Shown: positions 22,993 through 35,619 of the stretch, in pieces
How positions within the stretch are numbered: position 1 is the first letter of the stretch
How the letters are laid out: every line of letters begins with the position of its first letter
Position numbers and translations under genes: made by a program
From: Panax quinquefolius
Taxonomy: Eukaryota; Streptophyta; Magnoliopsida; Apiales; Araliaceae
Direction: 5' to 3'
NCBI GenBank assembly: GCA_020205615.1
Contig: CM035166.1
Span: forward strand, 94,561,065-94,625,064
Length of the DNA: 64,000 nucleotides
Notes under the pieces: generated by a model
Seen by the model: the letters and a program-made list of their open reading frames with translations, nothing else
Database searches by the model: none
Told to the model about the DNA's origin: nothing

Positions 22993-23130
22993 GTTGGTAA
23001 TAGAGCTTAGGGATATGATCCTGGTTTGAAATGTGAGATAAGAACTAGGAGGGAGAGAGAGCGGGAATTCTTTCGCTAGTATGACCTACCTAAGTTTATT
23101 TGGTATTTAATTGGTGGAAATTAGTATAGG
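22993..23130 (+). other. Element C primer site and leader
   Basis: GTTGGTAATAGAGCTTAGGG is a changed tRNA-Met-type site (consensus TGGTATCAGAGC). The leader is then cut by element E with duplication GATAA (23131-23135 and 33176-33180) and continues at 33181. Confidence 0.8.
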
Positions 23131-23756
23131 GATAATGTAAGACCCCAACTTTTATAAATAAAGATGAATTTTTCTATAAATATTATTTTTGAATATTATG
23201 GAATAAATTTGATATAATGTTATAGTTGTGGGTAATATTTATAAATTTTGCAAAGTATGCAAGTTGTTATAAAATATTAGTTTGGTGGGGAATATTCTTT
23301 TTGTTAGGAATATTAAATACAATGGCTCAATCATTGGTGGACCCCACAATATTATTGTCGGATTGAGAAAACGACAAAATATTTTTATAAAAATAACTAC
23401 GGAGGTGTTACCGTTAAAAGCTGTTGAACTACCCGTGGTAAAAGTACGATGTCTGGCGTGGTTGCGTAGTAGCAGACACGGTATTGATTATTGATGCTTA
23501 CGTGAAAGTCACTCATTATGCTCAATTATTACTACGATAATTCTTTGCATCATATCTCTTATATTATTGATTCAATTATTGTCACGATTATCATCATATA
23601 ATATGTTATAGTATTAAATCAATAATTGAGGCGACAAGTTATAAATGATTAATAATTGTTGAAAGATTAAATATGTGTTGATGAAAAAAAAAAATGATTT
23701 GTGGTAAGTTTGATTATTTTATGGGGGCTCATATGTGTCATCATCTAAGAGTCTCT

Positions 23757-23935
23757 TCGTCGATAGTATTTACCTTAAATCAATAGTAATTACCTTCGTC
23801 GATAGTAATTACCCTTGTGAATAGTATTTACCTTCGTCGATAGTAATTACCTTAAATCAATAGTAATTACCCTTGTGAATAGTATTTACCTTACCGTCGA
23901 TAGTATTTACCTTGTTAATAGTAATTACCTTTACC
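23757..23935 (+). repeat. GATAGTAATTACC short tandem array in E 5' LTR
   Basis: About nine degenerate units of 18-20 bp, of the form (C/G)ATAGTA(A/T)TTACCTTCGTC, upstream of the TATA box. The 3' LTR has the same array at 31203-31382 with slightly different unit order. Element H has an unrelated GAATAGTAC array in its LTR. Confidence 0.8.
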
Positions 23936-24064
23936 GGACGTCGAACCACTTGTCGTTTCACATTACGAGGATCCGAACCACTTGTCGTTTCACATTACAA
24001 AGCGTCCAAACCGATCGTCGAGCCACCGCCTTTTCATACGGCGGATGCTAAGCTAGAAATCTTC

Positions 24065-24072
24065 TATAAATA
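24065..24072 (+). promoter_or_regulatory. TATA box of element E 5' LTR
   Basis: CTATAAATAGAGGCCTGAG. The copy in the 3' LTR is at 31513-31520. A purine-rich AGAGAGAAAAG leader follows in both. Confidence 0.75.
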
Positions 24073-25720
24073 GAGGCCTGAGGGCTTCATTATTTTCACG
24101 AATTCATTCAAGCTATAGAGAGAAAAGTATAGAGAGAATAAGAGAGAAGAAGAAGAGTATTTTATTACTACCTTTCTTTGCGGTATTCAATCTCCTACCA
24201 AAAGTAAGGGGTGTTATTCTTTCTTATTCATGAAGAGAACTGTTGTTATTCCATTGCTTATTATTACATTGGAATAACTTTGTATAAGTGGTTTACCTAT
24301 ACTTGGTGACATTCTTCTATTATTACATTGGAACATCACATGCATGTGTTTTACACGGACTGGTTCCGCTCTTTATTATTATTACATTTGGAACATCACA
24401 TGCGTGTGTTTTACACGGACTGGTTAAAATCTTTATTATTCTGTTGGAACATCACATGCATGTGTTTTACACCTGACACAGTTTCCGTCTTTATTATTAC
24501 ATTGGAATATCCTATCTCGTGTGTTTTACCGGATCTGGTTCCATCTTTATTATTACATTTGGAACATCCTGTCGGTGTGAATTTCACCTGACCTGGTTCC
24601 GTTATTTATTATTCTATTGGAATAACCTGTCTGTGCGGTCTATCGCATGCATGGTGATTTCTTTTGTTATTCCATTCTTTATTATACCCAGTTGGTTAAA
24701 ACTTTGACTTCTATACTCCATGAAATTAGTAGAATATCCTTGATATTTGCGTTTCATCCAGTATCTTTTCATGGAAATATTCTTCTGATCATTCTTGAAT
24801 TTTACTCTACAAAACAATGTCATTGTTGACAATTTGGGACGTTAATAATTCTGGATAAAATAATTCTTGAACTTGTTTTATTGAATTCTTATATCATTGT
24901 CATCATCCTCATGTTTATATTTTTTTGAAAGTCAAATACATGGCACATGGTGCGTAGATGGACTTGGTATGATTATGACGAGAGACTATTCGGTTATAAT
25001 CATGGCCGTAATGTTACAAATGATGTGATAAAAATCCTCGATGGTAGTAGTGCATTGATGGACGATTGTTGGCATGATCATGACCATTAATGAATACACT
25101 GATATTCTTCTTGGCGTGATGCATGAATAATTGTGGTCGTGATACTAAAGAATATCCTTGGCCGTAGTGCGGGGTGATTCGATGATGTGGAATATTTATT
25201 AAAGTTTGAGTCTCGGCTATATGATGATGAAAAACCTTTTAAAACCTAAAAGATAGTAGACTTTATTTTCTACTTGACTCTTTTAATGGATTTCATATTC
25301 ATTGCAGATTAAACTGGTTTATCTATTGTATTTTATCGGTTTAACATTATTGAAGACTATTGATAATTTATTCGCATTATCTTAGTCATAATATTTCTTC
25401 TTGGGCTAGTTGAGCTCACCCTTTCTTTCACCGTTTCTCTTGAGAAATGATAATATAGCCGGGACGAGTCGGGGAAGCGAGTGATGGTCCCGAAGATAGC
25501 ATTAGTAGTCCTCACTATTACGTAAAATAGTGTGATAATAAGCGTAATGAGGACTTTTTGTTTGAGTTTGTATAATATCTAGTAGACGATATTTGTATTT
25601 AAACTCACGATTTATGTCGTATTGTACCACAGCAGTTATGTTAATAAGTTGTATTTAAATTACATACCATGTAAGTGGCGACTCAAGATGGGTGATGTAT
25701 ACCTAATTTTGGGGCGTCAC

Positions 25721-25740
25721 GGTTGATTATCGAGCTTAGG
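25721..25740 (+). other. Primer binding site of element E (degenerate)
   Basis: GGTTGATTATCGAGCTTAGG sits where A has GTTGGTATCGAGCTTAGG. It has two substitutions and the missing A of CAG, so it pairs poorly with tRNA-Met as written. Confidence 0.65.
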
Positions 25741-25905
25741 GATGTGATCCTGGCTAAGATGTGAGAATAGTACTAGGAGGGAGAGAGGGAATACCTTCGC
25801 TAGTATGACCTACCTAAGTTTATGTGCTATTTTATTGGTTGGTCGGAAGATAAGGATAATTTGTTACATGTCAATTAACCTTTTGTTTTGTGGCGATGTC
25901 TGAAA

Positions 25906-27060
25906 ATGACATCGAGAATGTTGAGAATAGCAATGGAGCGCAGAGGCGATTGTTGATTCACCACATATCAATAATCGAGGATAATGTGCATCGGGAAGGC
26001 GACAATCCTCATGCAAACAACAACAACCGACCAAATGACAAATGATCAAATGTTGGAGGCTTTATGCAATTTATGCAACAATGAAAGCAGAGCGACTCTG
26101 TCCAAAAATGGGGTGGAAACACGGAAAACTCTCGGGCGGTCACCGCTAAACAATTTAAGGAGCCGGGACCACCGGAGTTTAAGGAGAGCCAAAACCACTT
26201 ACGGCGGAAGCATGGATAAAGCAGATTACCAAGATATTTGATGTCTTGGGATGCTCCGAGGAGCAAAAGGTTCCCTTGCTTGCGCCTTTATGTTGCTTGC
26301 GGAGGGAGGATTCTTGGTGGGAATCGGTAAAACGTACTCAACCGGTTGTCTTGAAGATATCTTGGGAGAAGTTCGGGAGGCATTTCAACGACAAATACTT
26401 TCTGAAAAGTATTAGCCACATGAAGGAGGTGGAGTTTATCAAGTTGGAACAAAACAATATGGCCGATGTCGCGCGATACGAGGCAAAATTTGCGGAGTTA
26501 TCACGGTTCGTCCCACTTGGTGGATAATGAAGAGAGAATGGCGCGAATGTTTTTAGAGGTTTGAAGCGGGAATACGTCGACATCTTATTTCTCATAAAGC
26601 GTGTTTGTATTCGGATGTTGTAAATAGGGCTCGATTAGTGGAGCGCGATAATGAGTCAACGCAACTAAAAGAAGAAGCGGTAAGCAAAATTATAATACCG
26701 GCGAGAATAGTCGTCGAGCGGTGACAACAAGCGCGTGGAGGAATCAACGGGCGGATATGGTAACCACTTGGTGGTAATCGGGGCCAAAACAATAAGAATG
26801 GACATTTCAAGAAAAGGAGATTCAACAATGATGGAAAGACGCGTCGGCACCAAAGACCTATTGTTAAGGAAGGAGAAAGACCACCTATCATATGCTTCAA
26901 ATGCGGAGGAGAGGACACATCGATCAAGCTGCGTCATGCCATCCAAAGCGTGTTATAATTGTGGAAGAAAGGTCACTTAGCTCGATTTTTGTCGTTCTAG
27001 AAGACAAATTCAGCTAGGATGGAGGCACCAAAGGCCATCCAGAAAATTCAAAACCCAGGT
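25906..27060 (+). pseudogene. Element E gag (frameshifted)
   Basis: The ATG at 25906 gives MTSRML; in A the same place reads MASENV, and the frame differs because of one missing base. The Gag core is recognisable: HFNDKYFLKSISHMKEVEFI (near 26380-26440), EQNNMADVARYEAKFAELSR (near 26447-26506), then a basic ISRKGDSTMMERR-frame stretch, a first zinc knuckle CFKCGGEE near 26893 and CYNCGRK near 26953. At least five frame changes break it. Confidence 0.85.
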
Positions 27061-27099
27061 AGTGCAAGAGGAGAGCATTTGTTGTGACCTCCCAAAGAG

Positions 27100-27650
27100 C
27101 GAAGGAATCCGAATGAGGTCATCACGGGTAAGCTTATCATAAACTCTAATGAAGTCTATACTTTATTTGATCTGGGTTCTACCCATTCTTTTATTTCTCC
27201 TACTTGCGCTCATCGATTAAATTTGACTCAGGAGAAATTAGACTTTGACTTATCTGTGGAAACTCCGTTGGGAGAAACCTTCATTACATCCACTTTGTTT
27301 ATAAGTCTTGTTTGGTTCAAATCGGTACCCTCACATTACTGTCGATCTTATTTCATTAAAAATACTTGCATTTGACGTGATTAAAGGGATTGATTGGTTA
27401 ACTACTTATCATGCAAAAAATTGATTATTTTCGTAAGTTGTTAGCTTTCATATTCCTAATCAACCTATTATGCTTGATTCAAACGACCAAACCATTAAAA
27501 TCAATCACGGTCATCTCAAGCCATAAAGCTATTCGTTTATTGAAAAGCGGATGTCAAACTTTCTTAGCTCATGTCACTGATTTAAATAAAAATAAATCGT
27601 CGGTTTTAAGCGATATTCTATTGTTAATAAATTTCTGACGTATTCCCAGA
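27100..27650 (+). pseudogene. Element E aspartic protease remnant
   Basis: The catalytic site reads DLGSTHSF (27169-27192) instead of DTGS, a change at a CTGG site. EKLDFDLSVETPLGETFITS is readable in mixed frames near 27230-27295, and the ILGIDWL-like core is IKGIDWLTTYHAK near 27383-27420. A stop and a frame change follow. The C-terminal NKNKSSVLSDILLLINF (27585-27637) is the linker to RT. Confidence 0.75.
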
Positions 27651-28320
27651 AGAACTTCTGGCCTACCCCGGGCGTGAAATTGAATTTTGTATCGACCTTG
27701 AACCCGTTACAAAACCTATTTCCAAAGCCCATGTCGAATGGCTCTATTGAACTTGAGTTAAAGACCCAACTGCGAGGAATTGTTAGACATTGGCTTTATT
27801 AGTCCTAGTACTTCTCCTTGGGGTGCTCTGTTACATTACATTCGTGAAGAAGAAAGATGGGAGTATCGACTTTGTATTGATTATCGGGAGTTGAATCACG
27901 TCACCATCAAAAATAGGTATCCATTGCCACGTATTGATGACTGTTTGACCCGATTGCAAGGAGCCAAATTCTTTTCAAAGATTGATCTTCGTTCCGGATA
28001 TCACCAATTGAAGATTAGAACCACGACATTCCAAAGGCGGCTTTCGAACTTCGATGCGGGCATTATGAATTCTAGTCATGTCCTTTGGATTGACTAATGC
28101 TCCTATTTGCCTTCATGGATATGATGAACCGAGTATTCAAGGAATATTTAGATCACTTTGTGGTCGTCTTTATTGATGACATCCTTATTTATTCCAAAAG
28201 CCGTGAAGATCATGAGCAACACTTGAGGTTGACACTCCAAAAGCTTCGTGAATATAAGCTTTATGCCAAGTTGAAGAAATCGCGAGTTACGGCTTGAAGA
28301 AATAGCATTCCTTGGGCACG
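27651..28320 (+). pseudogene. Element E reverse transcriptase
   Basis: The entry to the fingers region reads LDIGFISPSTSPWGALL (27780-27830). Then come [20 protein letters not shown] (near 27868-27930) and LQGAKFFSKIDLRSGYHQLK (near 27954-28014), whose D is the first catalytic aspartate. After a frameshift the YVDD-box equivalent is [11 protein letters not shown] (near 28168-28200). Both catalytic blocks are present, but the frame is broken at about 28020-28100 and again at 28295. The family is RVT_1 (Ty3/gypsy). The enzyme would copy element RNA to DNA in the particle and could serve A, B, C and G in trans. Confidence 0.88.
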
Positions 28321-28329
28321 CGTGGTATC

Positions 28330-28980
28330 AAGTCATGGAATATCTGTTGACCCGGGAAAGATTGAAGCTATTCAAAGCTGGGAACAACCTAAATCGATGG
28401 CCAAAATCGTAGCTTTCTCGGTTTAAATTTGGTTATTATCGGAGATTCGTGGAAGGATTTTCTCGAATCGCTATTCCATTGACTCAAATTGACTCGGAAA
28501 GATACAAAGTTCGGTTGGAGCGAAGAATGTGAGAAGAGTTTTCAAGAACTCAAGAGGAGACTTATTTAAAGACTGTTACGGCTGAATACCATCCGGCTCG
28601 GAGGATTTGTCATCTGATGATGCTTGAACAAAGGGTTGGGATGTGTTCTCATGCAACATGGAAAAGTAATAGCCTATGCCTCGCGACAACTCAAAGAATA
28701 TGAGAGGAATTATCCTACTCATGATCTAGAGTTGGTAGTATTGTTATCTTCTTACTTAAAATTTGGAGGCATTACTTGTATGGGGAGAAAGTGGAGATCT
28801 TTACGATCATAAAAGCCTCAAATATTTCTTCACTCAAAAGGAACTCAACATGCGACAACGACGTTGGCTTGAATCTGTTGAAAGATTATGATCATACCAT
28901 CCAATACCATCCTGGAAAAGCGAGCGTGGTAGTGACGCGTTGAGTAGAAAATCATATGCAAGCAATCGAGTGCGATATTG
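28330..28980 (+). pseudogene. Element E RNase H
   Basis: [20 protein letters not shown] and [13 protein letters not shown] (28636-28735) are the central part of a Ty3/gypsy RNase H, followed by [18 protein letters not shown] (near 28817-28870) and a YHPGKA-like stretch with SRKS near 28910-28950. The tether region (28330-28610) between RT and RNase H is frameshifted. RNase H would degrade the RNA strand of the hybrid during copying. Confidence 0.82.
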
Positions 28981-29069
28981 TCAACGCAGAGGCCCATTTT
29001 GTGTGACTTGCAAAGGATGGAGATAGAATTAAAGACTCGAGGACGCGTGTGATGATAAGCGAGTATCTG

Positions 29070-30210
29070 AGTAGAACCAAACTTTAATTGATAAAGTTAA
29101 AGGCGCTTGCTCTCAGCTACGAGACACAGGTGATGCGTATGAGGAAGAAAGTGCAAGAAGGTGCTATCTCTGGGAAGCAAGAATCGATGAAGAAGGAATA
29201 CTTGAGTCAACTCCGGACTTTGTGTTCTAACGACCACGATTTAAAGTATAATATCATGATGGAGGCGCAACACACACCATTTGCAATCCATCACAGGAGT
29301 ACCAAAATGTATCATGATATTCGCCATACATTTTGGTGGAAGCGATATGAAGAGAGAGATAGCTAGCGTTTTTATCTCAAGGTGTCTAACTTGTCAACGA
29401 GTTAAAGCGGACATCAAGTACCAAAAGGTCCATTGCAACCACTTGAAATTCCGGAATGGAAGTGGGAGCACATTACCATGGATTTAAATTCTGGGGTCTT
29501 CCTAAGGTTTCTCAAGGCATTGATGCGATTTGGGTCATTGTTGATAGATTGACCAAAATGCTCATTTCTTCTGAAATCGAGAAACTTATACACTTGAACG
29601 TCTTGCTTCGTATGTACATAAATAAGAGATTGTAAGGCGCATGGTATCTTAGGTATCCATAGTTTACGATCGAGACCCAAGATTCACTTCACGATTTTGG
29701 GTTAGTTTGCAAAAAGCTATGGGCACAGGACTTACGATTTAGCTTCGGCATATCATCCTCGAGACGGACGGACGATGGAGAGGACTATTCAAACTCTTGA
29801 AGATCTATTAAGACTACGTGTCCTTGATTTCAAGGGAGTTGGGACAAGTTTTACCATTGGTGGAGTTTTCCTACAACAACAGTTATCAAGCAAGTATTGG
29901 CATGGCTCCATTCAAGCATTGTATGGAAGAAAGTGTCGTTCTCGATATCTTTGGGATGAGGTGGGTGAAGCAACGTTGTTGGGGCCGGAGTTGATGCGTA
30001 TGACTACTGGAAAAGATTCAAATGATCCGACAACGATATAAAAACCTCACAAAATCGACAAAAGAGTTATCTTGATCTTCATCGAAAGGGCGTGGAATTC
30101 GATATAGGAGATCATGTGTTGTTAAGAGTTGCTCCATGGAAAGGAGTTACAAGATTTGGAAGGAGAGGAAAACTTAATCCTCGATTCATCGGTCCATTTT
30201 AATCCTCGAT
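29070..30210 (+). pseudogene. Element E integrase
   Basis: The HHCC zinc domain is visible: the H-containing STKMYHDIRHTFWWKRYEER (29299-29360) and CLTCQRVKAD (29383-29412). The core follows in broken frames, with PRIWVIVDRLTK-like sequence near 29530-29560 and MERTIQTLEDLLRLRVLDFK (29775-29834), which holds the catalytic glutamate. Then LYGRKCRSRYLWDEVGEA (29918-29972) and the GKGVEFDIGDHVLLRVAPWK-like C-terminal DNA-binding region (30085-30145). Several short deletions are present in the core. Confidence 0.85.
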
Positions 30211-30562
30211 CGAGTAGGAACTGTGGCCTATAGACTAAACTTTACTGCTTGAATATGTCTATCGTGTTCATAACGTTTTTCACATATCTATGTTACGTAA
30301 ATATGTGAAAGACCCGAACCATATTATTGAGTTAGAACCCAGACGAAATAAGCGGAAGATTTGATGTATGAAGAGGTTCTGTTCAAATTTTGGATAAGAA
30401 AGAACATATTCTACGCTCCAGGTTATACCTCAAGTCAAAGTTTTATGGAGGAACCACGATGTTGAGGAAATGACTTGGGAGTTAGAATCAAATGAAATCA
30501 AGGTATCCTTACCTCTTGACATACCGTGTCGTACCCTAATTTCGAGAGGGCTGAAATTTCAT
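30211..30562 (+). pseudogene. Element E chromodomain-like C-terminal tail
   Basis: KVLWRNHDVEEMTWELE is readable near 30430-30480, preceded by a KKEHILRS-like stretch. This is the end of the pol polyprotein in plant chromoviruses, where the chromodomain is thought to guide integration to particular chromatin. A stop follows and the polypurine tract AAGAAGGGAGGT lies at 30563-30574. Confidence 0.75.
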
Positions 30563-30574
30563 AAGAAGGGAGGT

Positions 30575-33175
30575 TGTAAGACCCCACTTTTATAAATAAA
30601 GATGAATTTTTCTATAAATATTATTTTTGAATATTATGGAATAAATTTGATATAATGTTATAGTTGTGGGTAATATTTATAAATTTTGCAAAGTATGCAA
30701 GTTGTTATAAAATATTAGTTTGGTTGGGGAATATTCTTTTGTTAGGGAATATTAAATACAATAGCTCAATCATTGGTGGACCCCACAACATTATTGTCGG
30801 ATTGAGAAAGCGACAAAAATATTTTATAAAAATAACTATGGAGGTGTTACCATTAAAATCTGTTGAACTACCCGGTGGTAAAAAATGCGATGTCTGGCGT
30901 GGTTGCATAGTAGCACACTACGGTATTGATTATTGATGCTTTACGTGAGAAGTCACTTTCAATATGCTTTCAATTATTACTCTGATAATTCTTTGCATCA
31001 TATATCTCTTATATTATTGATTCAATTATTGTCACGGTATCATCATATAATATGTTATAGTATTAAATCAATAATTGAGGCGACAAGTTATAAATGATTA
31101 ATAATTGTTGAAAGATTAAATATGTGTTGATGAAAAAAAAATGATTTGTGGTAAGTTTGATTATTTTATGGGGGCTCATATGTCATCATCTAAGAGTCTC
31201 TTCGTCGATAGTATTTACCTTCGTCAATAAGTAGTAATTACCTTCGTCGATAGTAATTACCCTTGTGAATAGTATTTACCTTCAATCGATAGTAATTACC
31301 TTCAAATCGATAGTAATTACCCTTGTGAATAGTATTTACCTTCGTCGATAGTATTTACCTTCGTTAATAGTAATTACCTTTACCGACGTCGAACCACTTG
31401 TCGTTTCACATTACGGCGTCGAACCACTTGTCGTTTCACATTACAGTACGTCAAAACGAATCGTTCGCCAAGCCACCTTTTCATACTGGCGGATGCTAAG
31501 CTAGAAATCTTCTATAAATAGAGGCCTGAGGGCTTCATTATTTTCACACGAATTCATTCAAGCTATAGAGAGAAAGTATAGAGAGAATAAGAGAAAAGAA
31601 GAAGAGTATTTTGTTACTACACCTTCTTTGCGATATTCAATCTCCTACCAAAAGTAAGGGGTGTTATTCTTTCTTATTCATGAAGAGAAACTGTTGTTAT
31701 TCCATTGCTTATTATTCATTGGAATAACTTTTGTATAAGTGGTTTACCCTATACTTGGTGACATTCTTCTATTATTACATTTGGAACATCACATGCATGT
31801 GTTTTTTGGACTGGTTCCGTCTTTATTATTATTACATTTGGAACATCACATGCATGTGTTTTTACAGGACTGGTTTCCGTCTTTATTATTACTGTTGGAA
31901 CATCACATGCATGTGTTTTTACAGGACTGGTTCCGTCTTTTTATTATTACTCGTTGGAATATCCTATCCGTGTTTTTTACCGGATCTGGTTCCATCTTTA
32001 TTATTACATTGGAACATCCCGCTTGTGTGAATTTCACGACTGGTTCCGTTATTTATTATTACATTGGAATAACTTTTGCATGCGATCTATCGCATGCATG
32101 GTGATTTCTTTTGTTATTCCATTCTTTATTATACCCAGGTTGGTTAAAACTTTGACTTCTATACTCCATGAAATTAGTAGAATATCCTTGATATTTGCGT
32201 TTCATCCAAAGATATCTTTTCATGGAAATATTCTTCCGATCATTCTTGAATTTTACTCTACAAAACAGATGTCATGTTGACAATTTGGGACGTTAATAAT
32301 TCTGGATAAAATAATTCTTGAACTTGTTTTATTGAATTCTTATATCATTGTCATCATCCTCATGTTATATTTTTTTGAAAGTCATCATGGCACATAGTGC
32401 ATAGATGGACTTGGTATGATTATGACCGAGAGACTATTCTTGTAATCATGGTAGTAATGTTACAAATGATGTGATAAAAATCCTCGATGGTAGTAGTGCA
32501 TTGATGGGCGATTGTTGGCATGATCATGACCATTAATGAATACACAAATATTCTTGGCCGTGAGTGCATGAATAATTGTGGTCGTGATACTAAAGAATAT
32601 CCTTGGCCGTAGTGCAGGGGTGATTCGATGATGTGGAATATTTATTAAAGCTGAGTCTCAGCTATAACAGTGATGAAAAACCTTTTAAAACCTAAAAGAT
32701 AGTAGACTTTATTTTCTACTTGACTCTTTTAATGGATTGCATATTCAGCTGCAGTTAAACTGGTTGTCTATTGTATTTTATCATTTTAACATTATTGAAG
32801 ACTATTGATAATTTATTCTGCATTATCTTAGTCATAATATTTCTTCTTGGGCTAGTTGAGCTCACCCTTTCTTTCTTTCACCGTTCTCTTGAAAATGATA
32901 ATATAAATTTGGGGACGAGTCGGGGAAGCGAGTGATGGTCTGAAGATAGCATTAGTAGTCCTCACTATTACAGTAAAATAGTGTGATAATAAGCTATAAT
33001 GAGGACTTTTTGTTTGAGTTTGTATAATATCTAGTAGGCGATATTTGTATTTAAACTCACGATTTATGTCGTATTGCACCACAGCAGCTTATGTTAATAA
33101 GTTGTATTTAAATTCTGTACCATGTAAGTGGCGACTCAAGATGGGTGATGTATACCTAATTTTGGGGGCGTCACA
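30575..33175 (+). repeat. Element E 3' LTR (2601 bp)
   Basis: TGTAAGACCCCAC ... GGGGGCGTCACA. Very similar to 23136-25720, with scattered one- to three-base indels and substitutions. TATA box at 31513-31520, hairpin units at 31690-32140, and a single copy of the 57-bp unit ancestor at about 32545-32610. Confidence 0.92.
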
Positions 33176-33180
33176 GATAA

Positions 33181-33560
33181 AATGTGATATGTTAATTAAC
33201 CCTTGTTTTGTGACAGTGTTTGTATTTAGATGTTGTGAATAGGGCTTGGTTATTGGAGCACGATAATGAGTCAGCTCAACCAAAAGGTAATGACCAACAA
33301 CACGATAATAATCATCTGGTGAATTTGACCATCGAACAATGATGACCATCGTGGGAGAAATTATCATGCCAAGAATGGTAACCACTTCAGTGGTAATCAT
33401 GGCCAAGATAATAGAAGTGGAAATTTCAAGAAGAGAAGGTCATTTAGCTCGATTTTGTCGTGCACCAAAGTCAAGTCCAGCTGGGACGGTGGCACCAAAG
33501 GCGGATACGGACAAAACAAAGTCGGTGGTTTCATGAAGAGCGTTTTTCATGACTTCTTAA
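33181..33560 (+). pseudogene. Element C gag remnant (two internal deletions)
   Basis: The leader AATGTGATATGTTAATTAACC is followed by the GTGTTTG that precedes the ATG in A. The sequence then jumps to the DVVNRA region (TAGATGTTGTGAATAGGGC, 33228), so the start codon and the whole Gag core are missing. The His/Asn/Gly-rich linker is present (MPRMVTTS frame shadow; in the Gag frame YHAKNGNHFSGNHGQ near 33360-33400). A second jump joins FKKR directly to the second knuckle HLARFC (near 33440-33455). G also starts with a shortened gag, so the loss predates both insertions. Confidence 0.8.
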
Positions 33561-34320
33561 AAAGCAAGTGACTCGAACGAAGTTAGCACGGGTTAGTTAA
33601 TTATAAATTCTTGCGAAGTCTATACCTTATTAGATATCGGTTCTACCCATTCTTTTATCTCACTTGCTTGCGTTCAACGTTTAAATTTGACTCCGGAGAA
33701 GTTAGACTTTGACTTGTTGGTTGAAACCTCGTTAGTAGGAGCCTTCGTTACCTCCACTGTTTTTTTTAAATCTTGTTTGATTCAAATAAACACTTTCACG
33801 TTACCTGTCGATATTATCTCTTTGAAAATACTTGCCTTTGAGGTAATTTTTGAAAACGATTGATTAACTACTCATTATTCTTTTGTAAGGTTGTTAGCTT
33901 TCATATTCTAACCAACCACATTGTTATCTGAATTCAAAGTAACCAAACCCTAAAGTTAATCAACATTATATCAAGCCATAAGTAAAGAGCCCCGATCCTT
34001 TCGTTGTTGATTTCCTTGTGTGGAATGCATCGAGGCGGACTTTTTCTAAGCGACATCATGAAAGAAGATGGCGAGTTGATAGGCATCATTATGAGGTGCT
34101 ATCTAGGTTAAAGGATAGAAGTCACAGTTGGTATCAATGTGACGTATTATCAAGTTTTGGATGAGAATCACGGTTTTGAATGATATTTCTATCATTAATA
34201 AATTTCTTGACGTATTCTTGAAGACTTTCTAGCCTACCCTAGAGCGTGAGATCGAATTTTGTATTGACCCCAGTACAAAAACCCATTTCTTAAACCCTCA
34301 AATATTTCTTCAACTAAAAG
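33560..34320 (+). pseudogene. Element C protease remnant and linker
   Basis: The catalytic site reads DIGSTHSF (near 33633-33655) instead of DTGS. A KLDFDLLVETSLVGAFVTST-like stretch follows (33700-33760) and then a damaged core. The rest matches A 13900-14280, including the TTCCTTGTGTGGAATGCA segment near 34010, and ends at the ACTAAAAGGATCTG junction near 34315, where pol is replaced. Confidence 0.7.
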
Positions 34321-35615
34321 GATCTGTTTACGTGGATTATGATGAAAGTCATAATAAAAGCATTGGACTAATGAAAATCATGGGTATACGTGGTATTAGT
34401 AAGTGTTATAATGAGTTATGTTGGTTATTATGAGAAAACATGAAAGTTTCTTAGAAATCACAAAGAGTTGAAAATCAGATTTTGTGAAAAACGTAACATG
34501 AAATTCAATTGACCATATCTCCTAATATATTTTGAATTTTTGAGTGTGGTCAAGTCCTAGAGTTAGATCTATGAGTTACCTAACTAATCCAAGTGGAATT
34601 ACTGGAAAAGGTGTTGTAGATTTTTGTGTGGACTGATTTTAGCAAAGGAGTGCAAAGCTGCAAAAACTAAAAAAGCTGCTGCCATGATTTTAGAGGGGCT
34701 GTTTCGGCCAATAAATTTATGTGAAAAATTCTGGCCTTTTGGGACATGAAAATATATGTTATAAAGTACCTCCTGTCCAAAAATGAGCTCATTCTGACTT
34801 AAAATGAGCAAGTTATGATCATTTCAATATTAAGGTTTTTCTGACGAAAAAATCGATATAACCGAGTTCTACAACTCAGATGACCATGAAATTTAAAACT
34901 GAGGCTCACATTAACATGTGTAAGGTCCTGCCCTGCAAGATTTAGGAATTTCTGGAGTTAACCTTGAGGTAGCTAATTTCTTAAGGAATTAATTAGAAAT
35001 TGATTTTGAAAATAGTAAATGAATTTTAAAATTTAGAGAAAATGTATGTTCATTATGGAACTATATTATGCTAAATCCTGAAAAGAAATATATTTGTGAC
35101 TGATTTGGTATTTTTCATGAAAATAGTTTAATTCTGAACATATGAGTTAAATATGTTATGTGAAGTAACAAAGTTGAAAATAGGATTTTATGGCTAGAGA
35201 ATCCTATATAGAGTATATGCATATTTTTTTTTTTTTGAGAGGATTTGATAATTGGTGATGATATCTTATGAGTATGGCATTTTGAATGATTAAATGCATT
35301 ATATGGTAAAGCGTAAACAATTGAAATAAATTGTTTATAAATTTGAAAGTGATTAAAAAATTGTTATAATATTAATGATATTAGATTATAAGATTATTAA
35401 GTGATTGATAACATGGGGATATTCTTGAATCTGGATAAATTATATTATAAATGTTTAATATTTATCCTTTATCTCATTTGATTGATTCTTTATAACATTG
35501 ACATGATCCTCATGCTTATATTATGTTGAAAGTCATCATGGCTCACGCGTGCGTAGATGGACTTGGTATGATTATGACCGAGGATTGTTCGGTATAATCA
35601 TGGCCGTAATTGAAA
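34320..35615 (+). other. Noncoding domain replacing pol in element C
   Basis: Same as 14281-15570 of element A, with scattered substitutions and an extra poly-T run near 35227. A short minus-strand open frame (34811-34599) has no recognisable features and is not seen as a conserved protein in A. Confidence 0.75.
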
Positions 35616-35619
35616 ACAC

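Larger units (their letters stand above)
23136..25720 (+). repeat. Element E 5' LTR
   Basis: TGTAAGACCCCAAC ... GGGGCGTCAC. It contains a GATAGTAATTACC-type short tandem array (23757-23935), two CGAACCACTTGTCGTTTCAC copies (23938-24000), a TATA box (24065-24072), a GAGA leader and hairpin units (24240-24690). Confidence 0.9.
23136..33175 (+). mobile_element. Element E: gypsy element with full gag-pol order (autonomous type, frameshifted)
   Basis: 10,040 bp, LTRs at 23136-25720 and 30575-33175, exact duplication GATAA (23131-23135, 33176-33180), inserted in the leader of element C. Gag, protease, RT, RNase H, integrase and a chromodomain-like tail occur in Ty3/gypsy order. Motifs such as [20 protein letters not shown] and KVLWRNHDVEEMTWELE fit the Tekay/Del-like chromoviruses of plants. 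Frameshifts and stops interrupt every domain, so this copy cannot move by itself as written. As the innermost of three layers (E in C in B), it is one of the youngest insertions. Confidence 0.93.
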
